This document shows, one piece after another, positions 7,290 to 15,404 of a stretch of DNA of 64,000 nucleotides. Every line of letters begins with the position of its first letter. Position 1 is the first letter of the stretch. The stretch covers positions 9,205,001 through 9,269,000 of the forward strand of contig JAQISU010000115.1 in assembly GCA_029339505.1 (NCBI GenBank), given 5' to 3'. Both the position numbers and the translations under genes were made by a program. The DNA comes from Unio delphinus. Taxonomy: Eukaryota; Mollusca; Bivalvia; Unionida; Unionidae. The notes under the pieces were generated by a model that searched no databases, had not been told where the DNA came from, and worked only from the letters and a program-made list of their open reading frames with translations.

Positions 7290-7646
7290 ATGGATATCAA
7301 TGATGTAAATGCTATAATTGCTGAAATCTCAAATTTAAATAATAAAGGGGTATTATTATCTGAAAGTCTCGACGTTGACAAGATTACCTCGGAATATGAA
7401 GATATTGAATATCTGTCTAGTAAGGGTCGTTATGTTTTACCTAGGATGTACAGGCTCGTGAAAGGAATTCAAAAATCCATTAATGGTTGTTTGTACGGTA
7501 ACGACATTAATTTATTCATAACGCTATTTAGCACCGTTGAAGCAATACGTCAAAAGCTCGGCCAAGAATATCAAAAACGAGCTGAAATTGGTTCTAAAGT
7601 TCGTGATCTTAGAAAAATGTTAAGCGAGGAGCGACCCGTATCTTAA
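7290..7646 (+). CDS. Small helical protein of unknown function
   Basis: 118 aa, with no recognised domain. The sequence is charged and rich in helix-forming residues; the N-terminus (NAIIAEISNLN) matches the first 23 codons of the frame at 59697 in element 4 (NSIIDEISKLK), which supports a real gene of the family. It follows an AT-rich promoter and converges with the 7761 gene. Confidence 0.6.
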   Translation: MDINDVNAIIAEISNLNNKGVLLSESLDVDKITSEYEDIEYLSSKGRYVLPRMYRLVKGIQKSINGCLYGNDINLFITLFSTVEAIRQKLGQEYQKRAEIGSKVRDLRKMLSEERPVS

Positions 7647-7760
7647 CCACGTGGGTGTTACTAAAAAAAAATAATAGGCTTTCGTAAATAATTTAAATAA
7701 TTTATTTATTTTTTTTTAGCGTTTTTTGTAACACTTGTTACACTTCACTTGTTACACAAG

Positions 7761-8039
7761 TTACATAGGATTTTCTCCTGAAAGGATACTCATCAGTCTG
7801 GACTTGCTCATGCAGTTATGTGCATAATGGATGATCTGGTCGTAGTAGCAAGTAATCACCGCGACGCCTCCATTTTCACGTAATTGTTCTTGTTGCCGCG
7901 TCGTTAACACAAATCGTTCATCGCCATTCTCAGATATTACAATTCTGAAATCCCCAGCGATGTTATTTCTGAAACACTCGCGGATAGCGTCGTACAGTTT
8001 AACCCTGTCGAAGATGAATACGTTAGCTTGATGGTACAT
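7761..8039 (-). CDS. Small protein of unknown function
   Basis: 92 aa from the ATG at 8039. No recognised family. It has a mixed alpha/beta look, with a segment YDAIRECFRNNIAGDFRIV. It is divergent from the 8133 gene across a 16 bp direct repeat, which suggests a shared promoter. No second copy is visible in the window because elements 4 and 5 are cut before this point, so confidence rests on length and position. Confidence 0.5.
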   Translation of the reverse strand: MYHQANVFIFDRVKLYDAIRECFRNNIAGDFRIVISENGDERFVLTTRQQEQLRENGGVAVITCYYDQIIHYAHNCMSKSRLMSILSGENPM

Positions 8040-8070
8040 TATTTAATAACTAAGTTATTTAATAACTAAG
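8039..8070. repeat. Two direct copies of TTATTTAATAACTAAG
   Basis: A 16 bp unit is repeated exactly twice in the intergenic space between the divergent 7761 and 8133 genes; it is a candidate operator or promoter element. Confidence 0.7.
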
Positions 8071-8132
8071 CTTTTAATTATGATGGAAACCCTTTGGGTT
8101 TCACATTTGAAAATTTAGTTCACAAACAATAT

Positions 8133-9002
8133 ATGGTAGGTGAATCGCTTACAACTAAATTAGCCCGAGAGCGGCAAGCAGCACTTAAAAAGTTTATACC
8201 GGTTCGAGACAGACTTCGCGAGAAACTTCAACAACGACAACAAGCGCAGACTGACTTTTCTGTGTCAAGTGAACAACTGTTTACTCCGATAACAAGTGCG
8301 ACCAAAGATGTGAAAACAGCAACTGAACGAGCAATATACGGAGATATTCCTAAGGAAGGCAAGCGACGAGAAGTGCCTGTTCTTGGTGTGCTTGAAAAGA
8401 TAGCAGCAGAGACCGGACAAACACGCACAGGGATACAACAGTTATCCAGTGATATAAAAACTCAGCGTGAGTATGAACGATTAGCTGATATTGATGATGA
8501 AAATCTACAATTTTCCGCACCTGAACTACAACCTGTTGATGTCACCCCAAGAGGTGTTCCCTTTATAGACAAACTCACCGAAGAAGCTATAAAGGAAATC
8601 AAACGACCTCAATTGGAGAAACACCAGGATTATACGACTTTTGGTGATTTCGCCGCCAAAAGCTTTGATTCTAGAAAGGATTTTTTAAAAGACGAGTATA
8701 AAAACAGTAGAATAAGCCGAGATGAATGGGTTAATTGGTTGTATAAAACGAATAAGGGGATTACTGGTAATTTGAAAAAGGATACAATTGAGTATAGATC
8801 TTTTAAAGTAGGAGTTGATAGATATGGTATACAAAAACAACAAGAACGAGAAAAACAAAGTAGAGGCCGACAAAGGCAATTACTTGATGATAGTCAGGGC
8901 GCAACTGGTACAACTGAGGAAACAAGCGGAAAAGGATATTCGATTAAAAATCAATTTCGTTGGAAATCTTGCCGGAAAGGCATTTTCTGCCGCGAAAGAT
9001 AA
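8133..9002 (+). CDS. Capsid-block accessory protein, coiled-coil rich
   Basis: 289 aa from the ATG at 8133 (MVGESLTTK). It is rich in Lys, Gln, Arg and Glu with long predicted helices (AALKKFIPVRDRLREKL). Not recognised as a named family. A decayed homologue is recognisable in element 2 (about 42150-42500, - strand), which supports coding. It is the first gene of the + strand capsid block and overlaps the next frame by about 180 bp, so a minor virion or scaffold role is plausible. Confidence 0.65.
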   Translation: MVGESLTTKLARERQAALKKFIPVRDRLREKLQQRQQAQTDFSVSSEQLFTPITSATKDVKTATERAIYGDIPKEGKRREVPVLGVLEKIAAETGQTRTGIQQLSSDIKTQREYERLADIDDENLQFSAPELQPVDVTPRGVPFIDKLTEEAIKEIKRPQLEKHQDYTTFGDFAAKSFDSRKDFLKDEYKNSRISRDEWVNWLYKTNKGITGNLKKDTIEYRSFKVGVDRYGIQKQQEREKQSRGRQRQLLDDSQGATGTTEETSGKGYSIKNQFRWKSCRKGIFCRER

Positions 9003-9267
9003 AATAGCATCATTGGTGCGAAAGAAACCACGAATGACTTCGTCATCGATGACTTCGTCAGTGGTGAAACCACCAGTGCTGCCATCAACTACAGTGATGC
9101 CTGCAAAAATCAGCAAAGTAATAAATAACGCAGTGGAAGAAAAACTAGCGCAATTGACTTCGTCACAATTGACAGCTTCACCGGTAACAGATAGCGCTAT
9201 CATGAACGCGATAGCAGGAAGTGGTTTGAAACAAAAAAGAAATTCGAAGAATTTTCAACGACCATAA
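8824..9267 (+). CDS. Basic capsid-block protein, candidate virion core protein
   Basis: 147 aa, starting at the ATG of MVYKNNKNEK. The N-terminal half is very basic, followed by an alanine/glycine helix (NLAGKAFSAAKDKIASLVRKK) and a Ser/Thr/Pro-rich middle with MTSS repeats. It overlaps the 8133 frame in another phase and ends 30 bp before the capsid gene. Composition suggests DNA binding or membrane interaction inside the particle; no family recognised. Confidence 0.55.
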   Translation: MVYKNNKNEKNKVEADKGNYLMIVRAQLVQLRKQAEKDIRLKINFVGNLAGKAFSAAKDKIASLVRKKPRMTSSSMTSSVVKPPVLPSTTVMPAKISKVINNAVEEKLAQLTSSQLTASPVTDSAIMNAIAGSGLKQKRNSKNFQRP

Positions 9268-9273
9268 TTACAA

Positions 9274-9286
9274 TTGAAAACGCTAG
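9274..9286 (+). promoter_or_regulatory. Late-gene motif TTGAAAACGCTAG before the capsid gene
   Basis: The motif lies 11 bp before the capsid ATG. Close copies precede the two-TM gene (13226-13240), the fibre-like gene (11767-11776, partial) and the element 5 two-TM gene (61895-61909, - strand). Confidence 0.6.
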
Positions 9287-9297
9287 TAATGTTATAA

Positions 9298-10719
9298 ATG
9301 TTTAAACGAACAGCTGATCCCGCGTTAGATATGGAAGCCCCAGTGCGCAAAGATGATTCCGTCCGCGATTATCAATACTATTCCTATCATGCAATACAAC
9401 CCGACCTACGATCGCGAATTGAACTTCAAGTTCAAGATACCAGTAAATACTTTTTGCCGTGTAAAGCATTTATTGAAGTAGAAGGAAAACTTGTAACAAA
9501 TGTTGCAGCTGATACCCCATATGCAAATGATTCAAATATCCGAGTTGGTTTCGTCAACAATGGTATAATGGCGTTATTTGAAAGTGCAAGATATCTCATT
9601 GATGGAAAAGAAATTGAATCAATAGACCGCGAGGTTGATGTTGCAACAATAATCGGACTAGCAAGATACTCCGATGATTATACAAGATCGGCTGGTCCAT
9701 CTATGATGTTTGCAAAGGATACCTCTGATAACGCTGACCACCTTCAATACATTAAAGTGTTAACACCGCAAGACACTTCAGTTGATAATCAACGAGAAGC
9801 AACTAATCCAGAACGTCGAGCTAGAACCGGAGCTGCGTTTGATATTCTCGGAGGTGTTAATGGTAATTTCAATTTAGGATTTGCAACACGAAAATTAGCA
9901 TTGCAAGAACAGCAGCGATATTTTTCATGTGCGATTCCACTCCATCACATATTTGGATTCTGCAGAAATGTCAGAAAAGTCATCTATGGAGCCAAACACA
10001 CAATCGCATTAGTGCGAAAAGGCAATGACAATGATGCAGTTTGGCGTACTGGTGCCGATGAAGGTAAAGTTGTTTTGAGTAAAATAGTATTATGGATGCC
10101 AGTAATGACTCCATCAATTACCACGGAAGAGCGGCTACTTTCGTTTATGGAAACCGGTGGTAAATCATTGCTAAGTTGGCTAACAACAACGACTGATGCT
10201 AAAGAGGATAATGTTAATGGTACATTTACATGGCACCTGGCATCAAAACAAGGCGTTTCAGCTCCACGTCATATATTTATAGCGCTGCAGAATCGGAATC
10301 GATTAGGTTCCCAAGAACGCAGTCATATGATATTTGATCGGTTAGGGGTAAGTGAGGTTTCACTGAGAATAAACGGACAACAAGAACCATCTGAGGATAT
10401 ACAGCTTAATTACGGAAACAACCAAATAGCACGTGTGTATCATCGGATGCTGTCATATATGGGTCGTGATCAAAATGTTGATACTGGTTTGCAAATATCT
10501 CAGCTCGATTTTAAGAACTTGTATCCAATTTATTACTTTTCACTGGAACATCTTGATTTAACAAGGCAATCCGTTGTTGATATACATTTTAGGGCTCGTA
10601 TAGATCCTGGTGGTGTTGATTATAGAGCGGTTGCTGTTATTCTCAGCGACAAATCAATGTTGTTAGAAGGGGCTGGCGGACGAATGAGACTTGTTGATGC
10701 ACCAGTGGAAAATCTGTAA
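9298..10719 (+). CDS. Major capsid protein, double jelly-roll
   Basis: 473 aa. The pattern matches Polinton/adintovirus capsid proteins: an N-terminal strand-rich part, a NNGIMALFESARYLIDGKEIES segment (the 'inner strand + ID-G-xEI' signature), PLHHIFGFCRNVRKVIYGAKH, the KIVLWMPVM region, a second barrel with PRHIFIALQNRNR, and a C-terminal DYRAVAVILSDKS. It would form the hexon-like pseudo-hexameric trimers of an icosahedral particle. The ATG at 9298 follows a late motif and no internal stops occur. A decayed C-terminal copy lies in element 2 near 41545. Confidence 0.9.
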   Translation: MFKRTADPALDMEAPVRKDDSVRDYQYYSYHAIQPDLRSRIELQVQDTSKYFLPCKAFIEVEGKLVTNVAADTPYANDSNIRVGFVNNGIMALFESARYLIDGKEIESIDREVDVATIIGLARYSDDYTRSAGPSMMFAKDTSDNADHLQYIKVLTPQDTSVDNQREATNPERRARTGAAFDILGGVNGNFNLGFATRKLALQEQQRYFSCAIPLHHIFGFCRNVRKVIYGAKHTIALVRKGNDNDAVWRTGADEGKVVLSKIVLWMPVMTPSITTEERLLSFMETGGKSLLSWLTTTTDAKEDNVNGTFTWHLASKQGVSAPRHIFIALQNRNRLGSQERSHMIFDRLGVSEVSLRINGQQEPSEDIQLNYGNNQIARVYHRMLSYMGRDQNVDTGLQISQLDFKNLYPIYYFSLEHLDLTRQSVVDIHFRARIDPGGVDYRAVAVILSDKSMLLEGAGGRMRLVDAPVENL

Positions 10720-10799
10720 ATGTAAATGAAACTTGAAAAGTTTCCATAAGATTTTCCCAAATTAGATCAATTGAAAGCATAAATGTGTTTTACAATAAA

Positions 10800-11294
10800 A
10801 TGCCATATAGTGTTGTTAGTGTCAAGCTGACTGATGGTCAGGTCAAGAAATTAAAATCAAAATCCGCTAAGGAATGTGGAACAACAATAACGTTAAAACC
10901 AGCGCAGATGTCCGGAGGTACACATAAAATATCATTAACGGATCGTCAAATAAAACATTTCAATGATGCAATGAAAAATAAGCGAGGAGTTCAAATAAAA
11001 TTTTCGAAGGCTGCAGTCGCGAACATGATAAAATCAGGTGGTATATTTCCATTGTTAGCCGCAATACCAGCATTGATTGCAGCGGCTGCCCCAGCGGTGG
11101 CGAAGGCGGCAGCGTTGGGAGCCGTTGGGACCGCAGCAGGGATGGCGTTGAAAAAGGCAACTGGTGGATCCACTCGTGGATCTGGGTATAAAAAAAAGGG
11201 AAATGGGTTGTACCTACCAGGAACCCCGTATTCATGGTACAGCGGCAAATCCGTGAACGGATCGGGTCTAAGAAAAATACCAGGAACGGTTTAA
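10800..11294 (+). CDS. Adenovirus pX/pVI-like core protein with hydrophobic AAP segment
   Basis: 164 aa from the ATG of MPYSVVSVKL; element 5 starts at the same place (MSYSVISV). The N-terminal half is basic (DGQVKKLKSKSAKEC), followed by a Gly-Gly, Ala/Pro-rich hydrophobic helix (GGIFPLLAAIPALIAAAAP) and a tail with PGTPYSWYSG. This layout recalls small adenovirus and Polinton virion proteins that bind DNA or perturb membranes and are cut by the viral protease. The upstream in-frame GTG at 10785 is less likely. It sits between the capsid and protease genes, as expected. Confidence 0.75.
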   Translation: MPYSVVSVKLTDGQVKKLKSKSAKECGTTITLKPAQMSGGTHKISLTDRQIKHFNDAMKNKRGVQIKFSKAAVANMIKSGGIFPLLAAIPALIAAAAPAVAKAAALGAVGTAAGMALKKATGGSTRGSGYKKKGNGLYLPGTPYSWYSGKSVNGSGLRKIPGTV

Positions 11295-11320
11295 TTGAAA
11301 GCCCAATTGTTGAGGAACCT

Positions 11321-11770
11321 ATGGTTCCTATGTCCAATTTTGATTTAATTGATGCTGCTAAAAAACTAGCGATAAAAAACTTCAGAGGGGTTTTTATGAG
11401 AGATCAATTACCGAGAAAACCAAATAACGTTGAAACCGGTATCATCAATCTTGATAACAGCAGCGGATCGGGAACTCACTGGGTTGCATACGCGATTGAT
11501 CCACGTGGGATTGTCTATTTCGATTCATATGGGTTAGCTCCGCCAAGCGAGTTTATGCGGTATATAAATTCCTCGATGAAACTCAAAGGGTTTCCGATTT
11601 TTTATTCCACGCTGCCAACACAACAATTAAATGATCCACCGATATGCGGCCGTGAAGTATTAAATGTCCTCGCGGAGATTTCATTAAAATCCTTTGGATC
11701 TCCGTGGAAACCACCTCATATTATTGTAAACGAATACACGAGTGGGAAATTACAAGGATCAATAAATTGA
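11321..11770 (+). CDS. Adenovirus-type cysteine protease (adenain-like)
   Basis: About 149 aa from MVPMSNFDL, a start conserved in element 5. Catalytic triad candidates are His in GTHWVAYAID, Asp in VYFDSYGLAPP and Cys in NDPPICGREVLN, the order and spacing of family C5 (adenain/ULP1-like) proteases. It would mature capsid and core proteins. The frame is open further upstream over the end of the core-protein gene (from 11234), so a longer form cannot be excluded. It lies between the core and fibre-like genes. Confidence 0.88.
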   Translation: MVPMSNFDLIDAAKKLAIKNFRGVFMRDQLPRKPNNVETGIINLDNSSGSGTHWVAYAIDPRGIVYFDSYGLAPPSEFMRYINSSMKLKGFPIFYSTLPTQQLNDPPICGREVLNVLAEISLKSFGSPWKPPHIIVNEYTSGKLQGSIN

Positions 11771-11776
11771 AAACAC
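11767..11776 (+). promoter_or_regulatory. Partial late-gene motif TTGAAAACAC
   Basis: Lies 17 bp before the fibre-like ATG, at the protease stop codon; the CTAGC half is degenerate (AAGTTACGCT). Confidence 0.4.
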
Positions 11777-11793
11777 AAGTTACGCTAACAATA

Positions 11794-13191
11794 ATGATCG
11801 ATATTTGGGGACAACCTCTGTCAATGTTGGAACCCACCGAGGAAACATCTGCGGGTTCTATCGAGGATGTAAAAAAAATAATAGAAGATGAAATCGCTGA
11901 GACGTTAAATTTAACAAGTGTTGACCCGAACGAAATAGTTGTATTTCAAGATCGCCAGGGTAAATTGAAAAGCAGTAATATATCCGTGAATGACATTTTG
12001 ATACGGCATCGCGCTGCCGCTGAAAACTCTATTGCACTGTATTCCAACGATGGACAACTTAAACCAGGCGCACTTGTGTCTACGATCACCGACGCGATTG
12101 CTATCAACGAACGTGAGCTGAATGATTTTATACGAGGTTATAATAGTTTTCGCAAAAATGTCGTACATAAATTCTTTGGAACCCCGCTTGTGGTTGGCAT
12201 GACTCTCGCTGAAATTAAAAACTATCTATCGCTATTCTTTGCTAACAAGGACGCGGGAAGGATGATGAATGAAAATGAAATCAAGGCAAATTATCTCGAG
12301 ATTTCTAAACTAATAGAAGATCAAAAACCCACTAACGACGTCATTGTTAGATTTTTTGGATCCCCACCTGTGGCAGACTCGACTCTCGCTGAAATCAGTG
12401 AGTTTATCGGCAAGCACACTCACAATGCCTACATCGCTAATAATTTCTTTGGTGTCCCAGCTACATCTACAATGACTCTCAAAAATATTAATATGTTTAT
12501 GGTGAGACAAACAACACTTAATACCATCGTGGATAAATTTTTAGGGAGAACACCTGTGTCTGAAACCACATCGTTGACAGGCATGACTCTCGTGGAAATT
12601 AAAAGCGCTATTGACAAACAAAAGCACACCAGCGATATTGTTAATAAGTTCTTTGAGGGCAGTAGCCTCCAAGATATCACGACGAAATTTTCTAACATCG
12701 ACAACCATATTAAAACCCAAGCACTGATTAGAATCAACGAACTTCTGGTTTCATTCTTTTCTAACAAGGAGCCAAGGAAGGTAATAGATCCTACCAGAAT
12801 CACGGTAAATTATCTCGATATTTCCAACGATCTTCTTGAACTAAAAGAAAACTTTGAAAAGATAAAAATTCCGCACAAAAAACCTAAAAATATCGTGTAT
12901 ACGGTCAAACATATAATCGAGGATTGGATAAGAGACAAATCTCCTAGAATTACCATCGATCTCTTGTGGGATGAGGGGGAAGTGAAGGTTGATGGTATCT
13001 ATAGGTTAACGTGGGCCTCTATCGATCAATTTAATATGATCATGAACAATAGAACCTACTCTGGTGGAGTCGCGACGTTAATTATCGAGACTGGCATAAC
13101 ACCAGAATTTTACTTCGTCGCGGTTGATAGCTCCACCATTAGATCAAAAATAGCCTTGTGCATAGAACTCGTAGATCATTTTTCCGGCTGA
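11794..13191 (+). CDS. Fibre-like protein: repeat stalk and C-terminal beta-rich head
   Basis: 466 aa from MIDIWGQPL, the start shared with element 5 (MIDIWGRSL). After a conserved head (EIAETLNLTSVDPNEIVVF) comes a long helical stalk with imperfect repeats containing FFG-x-P and TLAEI (about residues 120-300). The last 110 residues are beta-rich (IVYTVKHIIEDW, DGIYRLTWASIDQFNM), resembling a C1q/TNF-like trimeric head. The conserved base with diverged repeats and tip suggests a receptor-binding spike. Homology to a named family is not established. Confidence 0.65.
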   Translation: MIDIWGQPLSMLEPTEETSAGSIEDVKKIIEDEIAETLNLTSVDPNEIVVFQDRQGKLKSSNISVNDILIRHRAAAENSIALYSNDGQLKPGALVSTITDAIAINERELNDFIRGYNSFRKNVVHKFFGTPLVVGMTLAEIKNYLSLFFANKDAGRMMNENEIKANYLEISKLIEDQKPTNDVIVRFFGSPPVADSTLAEISEFIGKHTHNAYIANNFFGVPATSTMTLKNINMFMVRQTTLNTIVDKFLGRTPVSETTSLTGMTLVEIKSAIDKQKHTSDIVNKFFEGSSLQDITTKFSNIDNHIKTQALIRINELLVSFFSNKEPRKVIDPTRITVNYLDISNDLLELKENFEKIKIPHKKPKNIVYTVKHIIEDWIRDKSPRITIDLLWDEGEVKVDGIYRLTWASIDQFNMIMNNRTYSGGVATLIIETGITPEFYFVAVDSSTIRSKIALCIELVDHFSG

Positions 13192-13225
13192 AGTACTAGC
13201 AATTCCCGCTAACGATGACAAATAA

Positions 13226-13240
13226 TTGAAAACACTAGCG
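13226..13240 (+). promoter_or_regulatory. Late-gene motif TTGAAAACACTAGCG
   Basis: Lies 14 bp before the ATG of the two-TM gene; matches the motif before the capsid gene and its element 5 counterpart. Confidence 0.6.
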
Positions 13241-13254
13241 GATTTAAAATAAAA

Positions 13255-13800
13255 ATGATTTCATCAACGCAATGTCGCTATGATCAGGTCAGAGAATTTC
13301 AGAATAGACTCAAAACCCTCACTGAGGAGTATCAAATAAAAATAAAAAAATACCGACGAAGAATCACCGCAATTGATGTTATTATATACTCGGTGTCAAG
13401 CGTTCTCACTGGCGCCGGAATAATACTTGCATCGGTTACAATGATTGCCCCGGTCGTAGTTCCAATTTGCATTTCTGCGGTGGCTACAATCGGGGGTATA
13501 TCAACCGGGATAGCAAAAAAGATATCATCATGCAGCCAGAGTAAACTGCAGAATTACTTACTTCAATTTCATGTTGCATCAACCGCATACTCGCAATTAT
13601 CATTGATGATATCGTCGTCACTCGATAATACGATTATATCAGATAGTGAATTCTCAGCGATGGTCAGTATTTTTGATTCCGCGATATCGAAATTAGAGCG
13701 ACAACATGAATATAATAACAATGACAACACCGATGGAATCAGAAAACACGAACCCAAAAAACAAAATGATCTCAATAATATCAACATTACCAGATTGTGA
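13255..13800 (+). CDS. Two-transmembrane helical protein
   Basis: 181 aa. A charged helix (EYQIKIKKYRRRITAID) is followed by two hydrophobic segments (about residues 41-62 and 66-82, VLTGAGIILASVTMIAPVVV and VPICISAVATIGGIS) and a helical C-terminal part with SQLSLMISSSLDNTIIS. The layout of basic helix, 2TM hairpin and helical tail is like SLATT/2TM membrane effectors, but I only claim similarity of architecture. The element 5 homologue is longer (215 aa); here a 151 bp duplication replaced the natural end. In element 5 its 3' part overlaps the penton start in another frame. Confidence 0.7.
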   Translation: MISSTQCRYDQVREFQNRLKTLTEEYQIKIKKYRRRITAIDVIIYSVSSVLTGAGIILASVTMIAPVVVPICISAVATIGGISTGIAKKISSCSQSKLQNYLLQFHVASTAYSQLSLMISSSLDNTIISDSEFSAMVSIFDSAISKLERQHEYNNNDNTDGIRKHEPKKQNDLNNINITRL

Positions 13801-13965
13801 GTTCTCAGTGATGGTCAGTATTTATGATTCCTCGATACCAAAATTAGAAATAAATCATGAGTATAGCAACGATGACGACACCGATGGAATTACTTCAACG
13901 AATAGTGGAGAACACGAACCCAGTACAAACAAGCATGATATCAATAACATCAACGAATCCAGAAT
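13651..13965. repeat. Imperfect tandem duplication, offset 151 bp, at the two-TM/penton junction
   Basis: 13651-13790 is repeated at 13802-13965 (TTCTCAG(C/T)GATGGTCAGTAT, then the ACACCGATGGAAT stretch). The duplication gives two copies of the end of the two-TM gene and of the penton start. The first copy ends at the stop at 13798-13800; the second carries the ATG at 13857. Confidence 0.8.
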
Positions 13966-15206
13966 TCAGTGTGAATTTCCCCTCTCCGGTCCCAGTGAAG
14001 GAGATAGCGCTAGCAAAACTACGAATGTATCACAGTTGGCCTAATATCAGATCGGTTGCATTTAGTGGTCAGCAACCCAATAACACACTGGTGTTCTCGT
14101 ATAAGAATAAACCCGATGGTACTCCAGAGTGGGAAACTGTTTCGTTACCAACTGGGTCGTACCAAATTAAGCAAATCAATGCTGAAATTCAGCGTAGAAT
14201 AAAATCAATCACTGGAAAAGAATCAAAAATAGCTATTAATCTTCATCAACCGACGCTCTCGTCGTTGATCGAAATAAGCACAGAGGGATACATTGTAGAT
14301 ATATATAACAGCTCGTTAAGAACAGTGTTAGGATGGCCTGAAAAACCACCGGAAAAATCCGCCACCGACTTAACCACGGACATACAATCATATCATGAAA
14401 TCAATCCCAGTTATCGAGATAATTTATCTGATATAAGAAAAGGAAGAATCGCCGATAGATTTATATTTACCAACAAAGAAACATTGCAATGGGATTTTAT
14501 CATTAAAAGAACAACCGACTCATCTGTTACTATTTCATTTACGCTAACTGACGTCCGTGGTTATTTTAATGAGATTAAACAATTATATGACACACAACTA
14601 GAACAACTACGGAAAACAAAATCGCAAAAACACGTTGAAATAATAAATCAGCTTATATCGGACATGAAATATATCTATGAACTAATTATTCAAACAATAA
14701 TTAATGACAACAGCGACAATAAACAACGATTCCTAACCGATTACAATATCACAGAGGACAATCTGCGTAATTTCAAGTTTCCCAAATACAACGCTGATGA
14801 ACTAGCAAGAATTGTTAAAACCGATATCAAGGCGCTACAAAAATCAGATTCAACTGTCCTCTTCAGGTATAATAATGATCCAGATGGTGGTGGTAGGCAT
14901 ATCGCTCCGTTCAACGTGAATATTTCAACGGTGATTGCGCTCAATTTAGTATGTGATGCAATTGAAGGAAGCTATCAAATTAATCTAGAGCAATCAAATC
15001 AAGCTCAGCAGGGATATATTCTTTATTCATTTGCACCAACAGCTCCTCCAGGATTCCTAATTATTGAAAACCCAATTAATCCTGTCTACATGCGATGCCA
15101 TAATAATTCGTTAACGAGAATTAATTTCAAACTCACCGACCAGTCAAATAATTTAATTGATCTACGCGGTGAGGTGTTAGCGATTAGTTTGTTTGTAAAA
15201 TCATAA
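13857..15206 (+). CDS. Penton-like minor capsid protein
   Basis: 449 aa. It shows the pattern of Polinton/adintovirus minor capsid proteins: PEFSVNFPSPVPVKEIALAKL, a YHSWPNIRS strand, GSYQIKQINAEIQRRIK, and ISTEGYIVDIY...RTVLGWP in the N-terminal jelly roll, and a C-terminal SLTRINFKLTDQSNNLIDLRG strand. It is expected to form pentamers at the particle vertices. The middle (residues about 165-320) differs strongly from element 5 while both ends are conserved. The last gene of the block; its stop lies 33 bp from the terminal palindrome. Start chosen because MSIATMTTPMELLQ aligns with element 5. Confidence 0.82.
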   Translation: MSIATMTTPMELLQRIVENTNPVQTSMISITSTNPEFSVNFPSPVPVKEIALAKLRMYHSWPNIRSVAFSGQQPNNTLVFSYKNKPDGTPEWETVSLPTGSYQIKQINAEIQRRIKSITGKESKIAINLHQPTLSSLIEISTEGYIVDIYNSSLRTVLGWPEKPPEKSATDLTTDIQSYHEINPSYRDNLSDIRKGRIADRFIFTNKETLQWDFIIKRTTDSSVTISFTLTDVRGYFNEIKQLYDTQLEQLRKTKSQKHVEIINQLISDMKYIYELIIQTIINDNSDNKQRFLTDYNITEDNLRNFKFPKYNADELARIVKTDIKALQKSDSTVLFRYNNDPDGGGRHIAPFNVNISTVIALNLVCDAIEGSYQINLEQSNQAQQGYILYSFAPTAPPGFLIIENPINPVYMRCHNNSLTRINFKLTDQSNNLIDLRGEVLAISLFVKS

Positions 15207-15239
15207 ATGATTTTTGTTAACCCAGAACTGAAATCACTA

Positions 15240-15404
15240 AGCAGCAGAGAGGGTGGATGACCACATCGTTGCGACCAAAATTGATTAAAAAATCGTAAAG
15301 TCTCCGTTTGCTAAATGGAGACTTATTTTTTTTGGTTAAAATAAGGTTTCGTAGGAAGCATTATTTTTGCTTGAAATCGTGGTCTGTTCACCCTCTCTGC
15401 TGCT
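15240..15404. repeat. Right terminal repeat of element 1, palindromic
   Basis: Both ends carry the same sequence in inverted orientation: AGCAGCAGAGAGGGTG at 15240 and CACCCTCTCTGCTGCT ending at 15404, with further arm pairing (GACCAC/GTGGTC) and an inner AGTCTCC/GGAGACT hairpin. An equivalent unit in opposite orientation lies at the left ends of elements 3 and 4 (shared GCTTCCT(A/C)G core). Next to it, TTAACCCAGAACT (15218-15230) is the inverse of AGTTCTGGGTTAA beside the element 4 left repeat. Confidence 0.85.

Larger units (their letters stand above)
1..15404 (+). mobile_element. Element 1: near-complete Polinton/adintovirus-like provirus (left end outside window)
   Basis: Integrase, family-B polymerase, capsid, penton and adenovirus-type protease genes lie together with a terminal repeat ending at 15404, the standard Polinton/Maverick gene set. 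The left terminal repeat, the packaging ATPase and the start of the Zn-ribbon gene lie outside the window. By comparison with element 4 about 1 kb is missing, so the full element should be about 16 kb. All capsid-block genes are open. The only evident damage is two indels in the polymerase gene, so the copy is young or was recently functional. The right boundary is supported by the matching uninterrupted sequence at 18768. Confidence 0.92.

Noticed and set aside
13706..14044. 112-codon frame starting MNIITMTTP between two-TM and penton genes of element 1
   Set aside because: By-product of the 151 bp duplication that copied the penton start; not a separate gene.
15240..15404. Reading the palindromic units as independent MITEs
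   Set aside because: They occur only at element ends, in opposite orientation at left and right ends, and the empty-site comparison places the element boundary at the outer arm. Kept as a stated alternative only.
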